DNA of 5,066 nucleotides, taken from NCBI GenBank assembly GCA_030747475.1, contig JASLKO010000031.1:1-5066 (forward strand). The letters are read 5' to 3'. Below the pieces are notes generated by a model. It was not told where the DNA came from and did no database searches. It saw nothing but the letters and a program-made list of their open reading frames with translations. The first letter of the stretch is position 1. Every line of letters begins with the position of its first letter. Below, piece by piece: positions 1 through 5,066 of this stretch. The position numbers were made by a program, and so were the translations under genes. The stretch comes from Candidatus Thalassarchaeaceae archaeon. Its GTDB lineage: Archaea > Thermoplasmatota > Poseidoniia > Poseidoniales > Thalassarchaeaceae.

Positions 1-758
1 CGGGTTTCGACAAGTGTCGTGATGTGTTGCTCGGAGAAATCTTCGTCGACTCCTAGATCACCAGGACCACAGGGTATACCATCGCCATTGGAATCTTGGA
101 AATTGGATGCCAAAGATAGGCAATCACCATCATCATCGAGCTGACCATCACCATCAGAATCGCCCCAAGTGTCCTCGTCAACTAAGCCGTCGCCATCATT
201 GTCGATACCTGCTTTTCCATAGTAGAATGCGAGTGTTTCAAGGAAATACATGGGTACCTCGTATGACATCCATTCTCGGGCATGGTGATTTCCGACGAGT
301 TGGATGTCGGGGATGTCTGCATAATTGCCACAGTCACCAACGAAGTCGTTGCAATCGCCACCCTGAACACCACCACCTTCTTCTCCACCCTTGGTGATTT
401 TCATCCAAGGTGAAGGATGATTGTAGAAATGGCCCTTGTAACTGTCAGCAGTCATTTCCATGCCGCGAGCATTAGTGCCCCCATTGAGACCTTCATGGAA
501 GGACATGATGTAGGGATTTTCTTCCGCCAATTCCATCATGCGGTCTCGCATGGTGAAATAGTCATGATATTCCTTGAACTGTATTCGCTCATCGCCACCC
601 CATGGATATTCTTCAGCAACGTAAGCATCACTCCAGATATCTTCGGGTGAATTGCCTGTATCTGGGTCATCTTGTGCATTGGTTGTCAAACTACCAGTAA
701 GCATTGGAACAAGCATACAGAGGACTGCAAGAAGTGCTGGAATCCGGCGAGATGACAT
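1..758 (-). CDS. Secreted M14 zinc carboxypeptidase with Ca-type loops, N-terminal part
   Basis: This is an extracellular metallo-carboxypeptidase that would remove C-terminal residues from peptides. The frame is open from an ATG at 758 to the window edge, giving 252 complete residues and no stop. Residues 1-28 form a signal peptide: Arg-Arg at 4-5, a hydrophobic core at 6-20, and likely cleavage after TNA (26-28). The M14 fold starts near Tyr64, with the EGLNGGTNARG segment at 89-99. The zinc motif is in GNHHAREW (156-163): His159 and Glu162 match zinc ligands His69 and Glu72 of carboxypeptidase A, and Arg161 matches Arg71. Residues 185-240 are an Asp/Gly-rich insert with three EF-hand/thrombospondin-3-like loops (186-196, 200-210, 222-231). 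ITTLVETR at 246-253 resumes the normal fold just before the expected NPDG region. The third zinc ligand and catalytic Glu lie outside the window. Cys136/143 and Cys213/230 could form disulfides. The gene is divergent from the MscS gene. Confidence 0.9.
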   Translation of the reverse strand, partial: MSSRRIPALLAVLCMLVPMLTGSLTTNAQDDPDTGNSPEDIWSDAYVAEEYPWGGDERIQFKEYHDYFTMRDRMMELAEENPYIMSFHEGLNGGTNARGMEMTADSYKGHFYNHPSPWMKITKGGEEGGGVQGGDCNDFVGDCGNYADIPDIQLVGNHHAREWMSYEVPMYFLETLAFYYGKAGIDNDGDGLVDEDTWGDSDGDGQLDDDGDCLSLASNFQDSNGDGIPCGPGDLGVDEDFSEQHITTLVET

Positions 759-787
759 GGCGACCGAATCGTCGAGATACGTTCTCC

Positions 788-796
788 CTTTCAATC
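788..796 (-). promoter_or_regulatory. Candidate core-promoter element upstream of carboxypeptidase gene
   Basis: On the minus strand this reads GATTGAAAG, lying 30-38 bases before the carboxypeptidase ATG. The same nine bases occur on the plus strand at 3794-3802, 24-32 bases before the HAD start. The spacing suits an archaeal BRE/TATA region feeding a very short or leaderless transcript. The match to a classical TATA box is poor. Two copies are too few to prove function. Confidence 0.2.
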
Positions 797-816
797 GACC
801 GCTCATGCGACCCGTA

Positions 817-843
817 CGGAAACGTCCCTTAGGGACGGTTCCG
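817..843. promoter_or_regulatory. Imperfect palindrome in divergent promoter region, candidate operator
   Basis: The 135-bp spacer between the carboxypeptidase start (758) and the MscS start (894) contains CGGAAACGTCCC, then TTA, then GGGACGGTTCCG. The two 12-base arms are reverse complements except at one position. A smaller perfect palindrome, CCGTACGG (812-819), overlaps the left edge. The site sits about 51 bp before the MscS ATG and 58 bp before the carboxypeptidase ATG, a natural place for a dimeric regulator controlling one or both genes. No T-run follows on either strand and both flanks are gene 5' ends, so it is not a terminator. The rest of the spacer shows no clear TATA box; CTAAAAG at 844-850 is a weak candidate for the plus direction. 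Which protein binds here, if any, cannot be told from sequence. Confidence 0.4.
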
Positions 844-893
844 CTAAAAGATGCAAGCGAAATCCTCAACCACTCCACCCGAGTCGCAAGGAC

Positions 894-1985
894 ATGGACA
901 GTATTGTCAAGATGATCCCCAACTGGGGTAATGAGGTGCTTGGATTCAACCAAGGTACACTGGTTGTGTTACTCGGATTGGTTGCTTTAGTTTTCAAATT
1001 GAGAATTATTGCGATGATAACAATCCCAAAGATGTTTCAATCATTGTGTGAGAAAAGTGCTGTTGCAAAGGAAGCCCTACAAGGTTCAAGCAAATCATTG
1101 GGGACCGCAATTGGTGCTGCTATCTTGTGGCGATGTAGCCTTGCTCTTAGCACCAGTGACATCGCAATGATGCCATCATATCTTGATTTCTGGTTGCCAT
1201 CTATCGCACAGGTTGTGATGCTAATCGCCCTCATCACTTGGGCCCTTCGACTCACCATCATCGTACAGGCTGTCGTCGAATATTGGGATGATGATGACGA
1301 ACTCGATGGAGCGGAACGCACATTGATTGGTGCTGTTGAAAGTGTTCTCCGATTTTGTATCGTTGTCTTTGGATCAATTTTCATTGCCGATGCACTCAAT
1401 TTCGATTTGACGACGATGGTTGCTGGGCTGGGCATTACCGGTCTTGCGCTCGCGCTTGCAGCAAAGGACAGTATTGCGAATGTGTTTGGTGCCGTCACTG
1501 TGCTCTTGGATCGACCATTCCGTGTTGGCGATTGGGTTTTGATTAGTGGTGCAGAAGGTGAGGTCGTCAACATCAGTTTGCGAACAACACTCATCCGAAC
1601 AAGTTTGGACACAATTGTGACCATTCCAAATGCAAACCTCACCAGCAAACCCATCGAGAATTTTGGAAAGCGACGCTGGCGTCGTTACCAACCAGTCATT
1701 TCCCTAGATCTGGATAGCGATCCAGATGCGGTACAAAATTTCACAGATGGTGTTGAAGACTTGATTCGAACAGATGAAAACACCATGAAAGAAGATTCCT
1801 CTTGGGCCAAGGTCACTTCAATCGCCAAAGATTCAATTGAAATTTCTTGCAACATTTACTGGGATGTAGATGGCGGAGCAAACGAAAAGGAAGCACGACA
1901 ATTGTTCCTTCTAAACGTCGCCCGAATCGCGAAGGAAAACGGGATTGTATTCTACGAACCCCGTGTACGTAGAAGTACAAACTGA
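894..1985 (+). CDS. MscS-family small-conductance mechanosensitive ion channel
   Basis: This 363-residue membrane channel would open under membrane tension to release solutes during osmotic downshock. Hydrophobic segments lie near residues 21-44, 68-92, 101-128 and 148-168. They are followed by the Gly/Ala-rich pore helix at 173-199 (AGLGITGLALALAAKDSIAN at 177-196), the MscS hallmark. The signature LLDRPFRVGDWV (204-215) leads into the beta domain, with GEVVNISLRTT at 222-232 and TIPNANLTSKPIENF at 243-257. The C-terminal alpha/beta vestibule domain runs from about 265 to 355. An acidic stretch (132-138, DDDDELD) precedes the pore-region helices. The length suits a single MscS unit with one or two extra N-terminal helices. 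ATG 894 is the first start after the divergent spacer; Met7 at 912 is an alternative. No good Shine-Dalgarno sequence is visible (AAGG lies too close). gpmA follows after 14 bp. Confidence 0.95.
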   Translation: MDSIVKMIPNWGNEVLGFNQGTLVVLLGLVALVFKLRIIAMITIPKMFQSLCEKSAVAKEALQGSSKSLGTAIGAAILWRCSLALSTSDIAMMPSYLDFWLPSIAQVVMLIALITWALRLTIIVQAVVEYWDDDDELDGAERTLIGAVESVLRFCIVVFGSIFIADALNFDLTTMVAGLGITGLALALAAKDSIANVFGAVTVLLDRPFRVGDWVLISGAEGEVVNISLRTTLIRTSLDTIVTIPNANLTSKPIENFGKRRWRRYQPVISLDLDSDPDAVQNFTDGVEDLIRTDENTMKEDSSWAKVTSIAKDSIEISCNIYWDVDGGANEKEARQLFLLNVARIAKENGIVFYEPRVRRSTN

Positions 1986-1999
1986 ATCGGGGTCTTTTC

Positions 2000-2596
2000 A
2001 TGTCCACCCTGATTTTGTTGCGTCACGGCCAATCGGTCTGGAATGCTGCCAACAAATTCACCGGATGGACAGATGTTGAGCTTTCAGAAGTCGGAAAGGC
2101 CGAAGCAGCCAAGGCGGGAGAAGATTTGTCATCAACAAAAATTGATGTCGTACATACAAGCGATTTGATTCGAGCACAGAGAACTGCGGCCATCGTCATG
2201 GAGCACAATCAAGCATCCAGTGATGTTCCCACACATCGTGACTTCCGCCTGAATGAGCGCCATTATGGTGCACTCCAAGGCTTGGACAAGGATGAGACTC
2301 GAGCAAAATATGGTGCTGAACAAGTACACATCTGGCGCCGCTCTTACGATGTTCCACCTCCCGAAGGTGAAAGTTTGGCCATGTGTGCACAACGAACCCT
2401 TCCATATCTGAAAGAGGCGATTATGCCCGATTTGGATGGTGGAAAAACCGTACTTGTTGCAGCACATGGAAACAGTCTACGAAGTATTGTGATGGAAATC
2501 GAAGGACTATCCAAAGAAGAGGTGCTAAGCCTGGAGATTCCAACTGGTGTTCCACGTATCTACACATACGAAGATCATGCATTCACCAGGGCATAG
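2000..2596 (+). CDS. gpmA: 2,3-bisphosphoglycerate-dependent phosphoglycerate mutase, compact form
   Basis: The enzyme interconverts 3-phosphoglycerate and 2-phosphoglycerate in glycolysis and gluconeogenesis, in the cytoplasm, through a phosphohistidine primed by 2,3-bisphosphoglycerate. The histidine-phosphatase motif LLRHGQSVWN is at residues 6-15, with His9 as phosphate acceptor and Arg8 beside it. Other family residues are Arg61, Glu86 and Tyr89 in LNERHYGALQG (84-94), the Arg113-Arg114 pair in WRRSYDVPPP, and the second catalytic His156 in AAHGNSLRS. IPTGVPRIY (180-188) is the usual C-terminal signature. At 198 residues it is shorter than the ~250-residue E. coli type. It lacks a segment of about 25 residues after YDVPPP (goes directly to EGESL, 122-126) and the end of the C-terminal tail. 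Short dPGMs are known. The gene likely shares a transcript with the MscS gene. Its last 14 bases overlap the 3' end of the opposite-strand gene. Confidence 0.95.
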   Translation: MSTLILLRHGQSVWNAANKFTGWTDVELSEVGKAEAAKAGEDLSSTKIDVVHTSDLIRAQRTAAIVMEHNQASSDVPTHRDFRLNERHYGALQGLDKDETRAKYGAEQVHIWRRSYDVPPPEGESLAMCAQRTLPYLKEAIMPDLDGGKTVLVAAHGNSLRSIVMEIEGLSKEEVLSLEIPTGVPRIYTYEDHAFTRA

Positions 2597-3824
2597 GGGC
2601 CAGATAACGGTACACTTTCTGCAGGACCCAACCAAGGCCACCCATGGCCGCAATGCCACCTAATTCTAATCCAGATGGAGATTGCGCTTCAGGATAAAAT
2701 GCCCAATAGCAAATGGCAATCAATGGAACAAATGTGCAAACCATGGCGCCTGCTGCTATTGTTCGAACTCGGTACATGCCATTTTGAACGGTCGAAACAT
2801 TGGCCAAAAATTGCGTGACATAATCCGGTTCATCCTTACCCCACGCCTGATGGAACAATCGCTGCTCTAGATACTGTTCATATTCCCAAATAATCAGGCC
2901 ACCTCTGTGACCATCTAGGGCTTTGTGAGAATACCAATGTGCTGGAGCTGTCGACGTCCAACCTCGACAAAATGATCGCTTGTTTTCGGCAGATAGACCG
3001 ATGACCCCCGCTGCAACATCTCTCAACGCAGGAGAGGGGGATGTTTGCGGAACAAGAGCATTGTAGATTCCGCCAACACACCCCGAAATAATCACTCTAT
3101 CCTTGTGCAAAAAGCAATGCTCAAGCCCGAAGTTTCGATGTGTAATCGTCCCTTGTGTATCTGCAGAATGTGGGGCGCGCCATTTTGTGGCTGAGCGTGT
3201 CCGTGGTTCGAGAATATCCAAGCGTTTGTTCCAACTTCGTTCATCATTCGGCGTGGCTAGATTACGACCAGAGATTGTATGGAATCGACCCAGAGCCTCT
3301 CCGGCCATATCCAGATGTTTTTCGTCCATCGGCAAAGGTTTGAAATCAAATTTTTTGAAGACGAGGATGACGTCACGGTCTTCAATTTGCAAACCACCGA
3401 TTGCAGTATGCAAATCACCACAACCCAATTTCGCCAAACGTTTGCCATGACCGTCCTCATCCAATGGCAAAATCTGGGCTTCATGATTCTCAAAATCGAC
3501 AAGCCATCCAACTGAATTTGATTTGACTGAAAGCGGTTTGCCTTCAACCCATTTCCCCCATGTCGGGGAAAGGGCACTCCACCATTCACTGGAATCCAAT
3601 TTCCCATCTGGCAAAATCATCGGCAAGCTATCCCATCGAACATGGAGCACATGGGCTGAGAATCCAGATGGTGCAGGGACCACAGCATCGGTTACTGATT
3701 TGGCAGCAACACTCGGATACCATGGTTCAGATTTGATGTCCACGATTCGCCCAAGGGTCTCATCCACATCAATCCTCTGCGTAGCAGAGGACAGATTGAA
3801 AGCGCTCCAACGATGCCTGGCCAT
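2583..3824 (-). CDS. Kinase-like (degenerate APH fold?) protein with two C-terminal membrane helices
   Basis: This is a 413-residue protein of unknown function. I do not recognise the N-terminal ~150 residues. The middle resembles aminoglycoside-phosphotransferase/maltokinase folds: LGRFHTISG (178-186) sits where these have their LGxLH helix. THRNFGLEHCFLHKDRVIISG (228-248) aligns with the HGDxxxxN catalytic loop and following strand, and RDVAAGVIGLS (268-278) with the RDxA helix. The key positions are changed: the catalytic Asp is Asn231, the Asn is His236, and no Asp appears near Ser247-Gly248. If the fold is right, this is probably a pseudokinase. Two hydrophobic segments (about 356-376 and 386-402) anchor the C-terminus. 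The ATG at 3824 is chosen because the in-frame upstream ATG (3905) would run 80 bp into the HAD gene; Met69 (3620) is a less likely later start because codons before it look coding. The gene converges with gpmA and diverges from the HAD gene. The gene is secure; the fold is tentative. Confidence 0.75.
   Translation of the reverse strand: MARHRWSAFNLSSATQRIDVDETLGRIVDIKSEPWYPSVAAKSVTDAVVPAPSGFSAHVLHVRWDSLPMILPDGKLDSSEWWSALSPTWGKWVEGKPLSVKSNSVGWLVDFENHEAQILPLDEDGHGKRLAKLGCGDLHTAIGGLQIEDRDVILVFKKFDFKPLPMDEKHLDMAGEALGRFHTISGRNLATPNDERSWNKRLDILEPRTRSATKWRAPHSADTQGTITHRNFGLEHCFLHKDRVIISGCVGGIYNALVPQTSPSPALRDVAAGVIGLSAENKRSFCRGWTSTAPAHWYSHKALDGHRGGLIIWEYEQYLEQRLFHQAWGKDEPDYVTQFLANVSTVQNGMYRVRTIAAGAMVCTFVPLIAICYWAFYPEAQSPSGLELGGIAAMGGLGWVLQKVYRYLAPMPW
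3773..3791. repeat. Perfect 8-bp inverted repeat inside kinase-like gene 5' end
   Basis: TCCTCTGC and GCAGAGGA flank the trinucleotide GTA, a perfect palindrome with a three-base centre. It lies in codons 12-18 of the kinase-like gene and 35-53 bases before the HAD start codon. Because the two genes have no spacer, any control site for either must sit inside coding sequence, so a regulatory role is possible. It may also be chance. Confidence 0.3.
3794..3802 (+). promoter_or_regulatory. Candidate core-promoter element upstream of HAD gene
   Basis: GATTGAAAG is centred about 28 bases before the HAD ATG, where an archaeal TATA element would give a leaderless or near-leaderless transcript. The same nine bases precede the carboxypeptidase gene on the other strand. 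It lies within the coding part of the divergent kinase-like gene. This is weak evidence based on position and a single repeat. Confidence 0.2.
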
Positions 3825-3825
3825 T

Positions 3826-4368
3826 ATGGGAAAGCCCACGAGTCTGCCATTGGCTGTCGACCTTGATGGGACATTGATTCTCACAGATATGTCGAGGGTG
3901 ACCATTCGCCGAGTTGTTCTCCCTAGGTTCTGGTTGATTCCTTGGCTGTTGTTCTTGGAATTGACAAAACGCCGTGCAAAATGGAAGAGAGTCCTAGGGC
4001 GGAAACTGAAATTTGATCCTGCAGAACTGGTGTATCATGAGCAATTTCTTGAATGGCTCAAAGAACAAAAAGCAAGTGGAAGAGAGGTCATTCTCTGCAC
4101 AGCATCAGAAGAATTTGTGGCCAAGAAAATTGCTGATTATGTTGGCCTTTTTGATGATGTCATGGCCAGTGATGGTGTGACAAATTTGCGTATGGAAGCC
4201 AAAGGTAAGGCACTTGCAGAACGTTATGGAAAGGGTCAATTTGCCTATGCAGGAAATTCCAGTCACGATTTGAAAACTTGGCCATATGCTGGTGAGGTCA
4301 TCGTTGTCAATGCCAGCAAGAGCACCATCAATGCGCTGGGTGATCGTCCATCAATTGTGTTTGAGTGA
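3826..4368 (+). CDS. Stand-alone HAD-family hydrolase like the N-terminal half of HAD-UbiA fusions
   Basis: This is a 180-residue haloacid-dehalogenase superfamily protein, probably a phosphatase. Motif I is AVDLDGTL (10-17), with Asp12 as nucleophile and Asp14 as acid/base. Motif II is ILCTAS (89-94), motif III probably a Lys near 125-129, and motif IV YAGNSSHDLKTW (141-152), with Asp148 as metal ligand and Asn144 where many relatives have Asp. The order PLAVDLDGTL, then LFDDVMASDGVTNLR (108-122), then YAGNSxxDLxxW is what I know from the N-terminal domain of proteins fused to a UbiA-type prenyltransferase. Here the protein ends after that domain and no UbiA gene is in view. A hydrophobic cap segment (30-46) suggests contact with membrane or a lipid-like substrate. 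The frame is open back to 3523, but that part is antisense to the neighbour, so I use ATG 3826. The 3' end overlaps the opposite membrane-protein gene by 41 bp. Confidence 0.88.
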   Translation: MGKPTSLPLAVDLDGTLILTDMSRVTIRRVVLPRFWLIPWLLFLELTKRRAKWKRVLGRKLKFDPAELVYHEQFLEWLKEQKASGREVILCTASEEFVAKKIADYVGLFDDVMASDGVTNLRMEAKGKALAERYGKGQFAYAGNSSHDLKTWPYAGEVIVVNASKSTINALGDRPSIVFE

Positions 4369-4999
4369 ATCGATTGACTGTGAGATTGACCAGTAAATCA
4401 CCGAAGGCATAAACCACACCACAAAGCAATGGTGGATTCAGTGCTGTAAGCGATGTCCATGCCACATCTGCGTGCCACTCCCAATTGCCCAAATGTGTCC
4501 CCCACAACTCCATGGCCAAAGCCAACCAAGCCATGGTTGCATACAGACGGCGCTCTGGCCCCCATCGCATGAATCCAAGCAGAGCAACGAGTAGGATTAA
4601 TCCGGAGGTGTCTACACCCTGATATGCGAAATATAGTGACAATGGCACGAATGGGAAAATCGACGGCCATGACCATTTTTCTGGCAGATGCTTTGAGAAA
4701 CGACGACCTAAATCAAACAGAAACCAGTGTCCTGCTGGAACGAACAAAGGCATCAGGCCTTCGCGATATTCATACAGATGCCAAACTTCGGTGAAGAACA
4801 ATTCCAATGGTGTGGCAAAGGCGAGGACCGTGAGCATCTCAATTCGCTCAAGTCGCTCTCCCCGTGCGAAGATGGTTGCAAATATGGTCCAACAAACAAT
4901 GTCGACCATGTACTCTCCTTTGAAGGCCCATTCTGTTCCATTCTGATCAACCCACAAGCCGATGCAGATGGTGAGGATGTAGACAACCTCGCGGCGCAT
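4328..4999 (-). CDS. Uncharacterised multi-pass integral membrane protein
   Basis: This is a 223-residue polytopic membrane protein that I cannot assign to a named family. Hydrophobic segments lie near residues 5-17, 31-45, 56-71, 84-98, 112-127, 132-144, 154-168 and 186-206, so about seven helices. Polar and aromatic residues that look functional cluster at two sites: ELFFTEVWHLYEYREG (66-81) running into PLFVPAGHW (84-92), and ELWGTHLGNWEWH (164-176) followed by LNPPLLCGVVYAFGD (187-201). Conserved-looking His, Glu, Asn and Asp within helices suggest an enzyme or binding site in the membrane rather than a simple transporter. A distant likeness to CruF-type carotenoid hydratases is possible but unproven. 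ATG 4999 is chosen because it includes the first helix; Met31 (4909) would remove it. No strong Shine-Dalgarno sequence is seen. The last 13 codons and stop are antisense to the end of the HAD gene. Confidence 0.8.
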   Translation of the reverse strand: MRREVVYILTICIGLWVDQNGTEWAFKGEYMVDIVCWTIFATIFARGERLERIEMLTVLAFATPLELFFTEVWHLYEYREGLMPLFVPAGHWFLFDLGRRFSKHLPEKWSWPSIFPFVPLSLYFAYQGVDTSGLILLVALLGFMRWGPERRLYATMAWLALAMELWGTHLGNWEWHADVAWTSLTALNPPLLCGVVYAFGDLLVNLTVNRFTQTQLMDDHPAH

Positions 5000-5066
5000 G
5001 CTTGCCCCACTCGGTTCATGCTATCAAGGCACCCGATTGCATCAAGAGGGGGGACGCGGTCGACTG
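5000..5066. other. Upstream region of the membrane-protein gene, no gene seen
   Basis: These 67 bases precede the minus-strand start at 4999. I see no recognisable TATA element, inverted repeat or coding start that can be supported. A G-run (5047-5052) on the plus strand is the only compositional feature. Confidence 0.4.

Noticed and set aside
104..205. CAT/ATC-rich stretch that could be taken for a simple tandem repeat or CRISPR-like array
   Set aside because: There are no fixed repeat units or spacers; the pattern follows from Asp codons in three related loops.
107..397. Plus-strand frame rich in histidine (runs of HHHH), resembling a metal-binding protein
   Set aside because: It is the antisense reading of the GAT/GGT codons encoding the Asp/Gly loops of the carboxypeptidase, which has a signal peptide and catalytic motif in the other direction.
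732..758. Tat-type signal (SRR) on the carboxypeptidase
   Set aside because: The Arg pair is not followed by the FLK-like positions of the twin-arginine consensus; a Sec-type signal is the simpler reading.
817..843. Palindrome as a transcription terminator
   Set aside because: Both flanking genes begin here rather than end, and no T-run follows on either strand.
1037..1654. 205-codon minus-strand frame
   Set aside because: It lies fully inside the MscS gene, is Ser/Thr/Ala-rich with no recognisable motif, and the MscS frame carries unmistakable family signatures.
3523..3825. N-terminal extension of the HAD protein by 101 residues
   Set aside because: It is antisense to the kinase-like gene, has no HAD-like features, and the family normally begins just before the DLDGT motif, as with ATG 3826.
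3825..3905. 27-residue N-terminal extension of the kinase-like protein
   Set aside because: It would be antisense to the HAD motif I region; the extension looks like the mirror of HAD codons.

Overview
The window is a gene-dense piece of a prokaryotic genome: six protein genes in 5.07 kb and almost no spacer. I see no tRNA, rRNA, CRISPR array, insertion sequence or phage gene. The mix fits a planktonic marine microbe. It holds a secreted zinc carboxypeptidase with Asp/Gly-rich calcium-type loops, an MscS channel, a compact cofactor-dependent phosphoglycerate mutase and several poorly known membrane-linked proteins. Weak or absent Shine-Dalgarno sequences, very short leaders and this gene style make me favour a Marine Group II (Poseidoniia-type, Thermoplasmatota) archaeon. 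No single gene here is diagnostic, so a bacterium remains possible.

Layout. Bases 1-758 (minus) hold the N-terminal 252 residues of a secreted M14 carboxypeptidase that runs off the left edge. Bases 759-893 are a divergent promoter region with a strong imperfect palindrome at 817-843. Bases 894-1985 (plus) encode an MscS-family mechanosensitive channel. It is followed after 14 bp by gpmA at 2000-2596 (plus), probably on the same transcript. Bases 2583-3824 (minus) encode a protein whose middle looks like a degenerate aminoglycoside-phosphotransferase/maltokinase-type kinase and whose end carries two membrane segments. Bases 3826-4368 (plus) encode a stand-alone HAD hydrolase of the type usually fused to UbiA prenyltransferases. 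Bases 4328-4999 (minus) encode an uncharacterised multi-pass membrane protein. The last 67 bases are its upstream region.

Packing is extreme on the right side. The gpmA and kinase-like genes converge and overlap by 14 bp. The HAD and membrane-protein genes converge and overlap by 41 bp. The kinase-like and HAD genes diverge with start codons only one base apart. The first three genes have clear individual roles: peptide degradation outside the cell, osmotic safety valve, and lower glycolysis/gluconeogenesis. The last three form a compact block of membrane-associated, phosphate-chemistry-like proteins with no assigned pathway. This is the least explained part of the window. A role in lipid-linked (polyprenyl-phosphate) chemistry is a guess based only on the HAD family.
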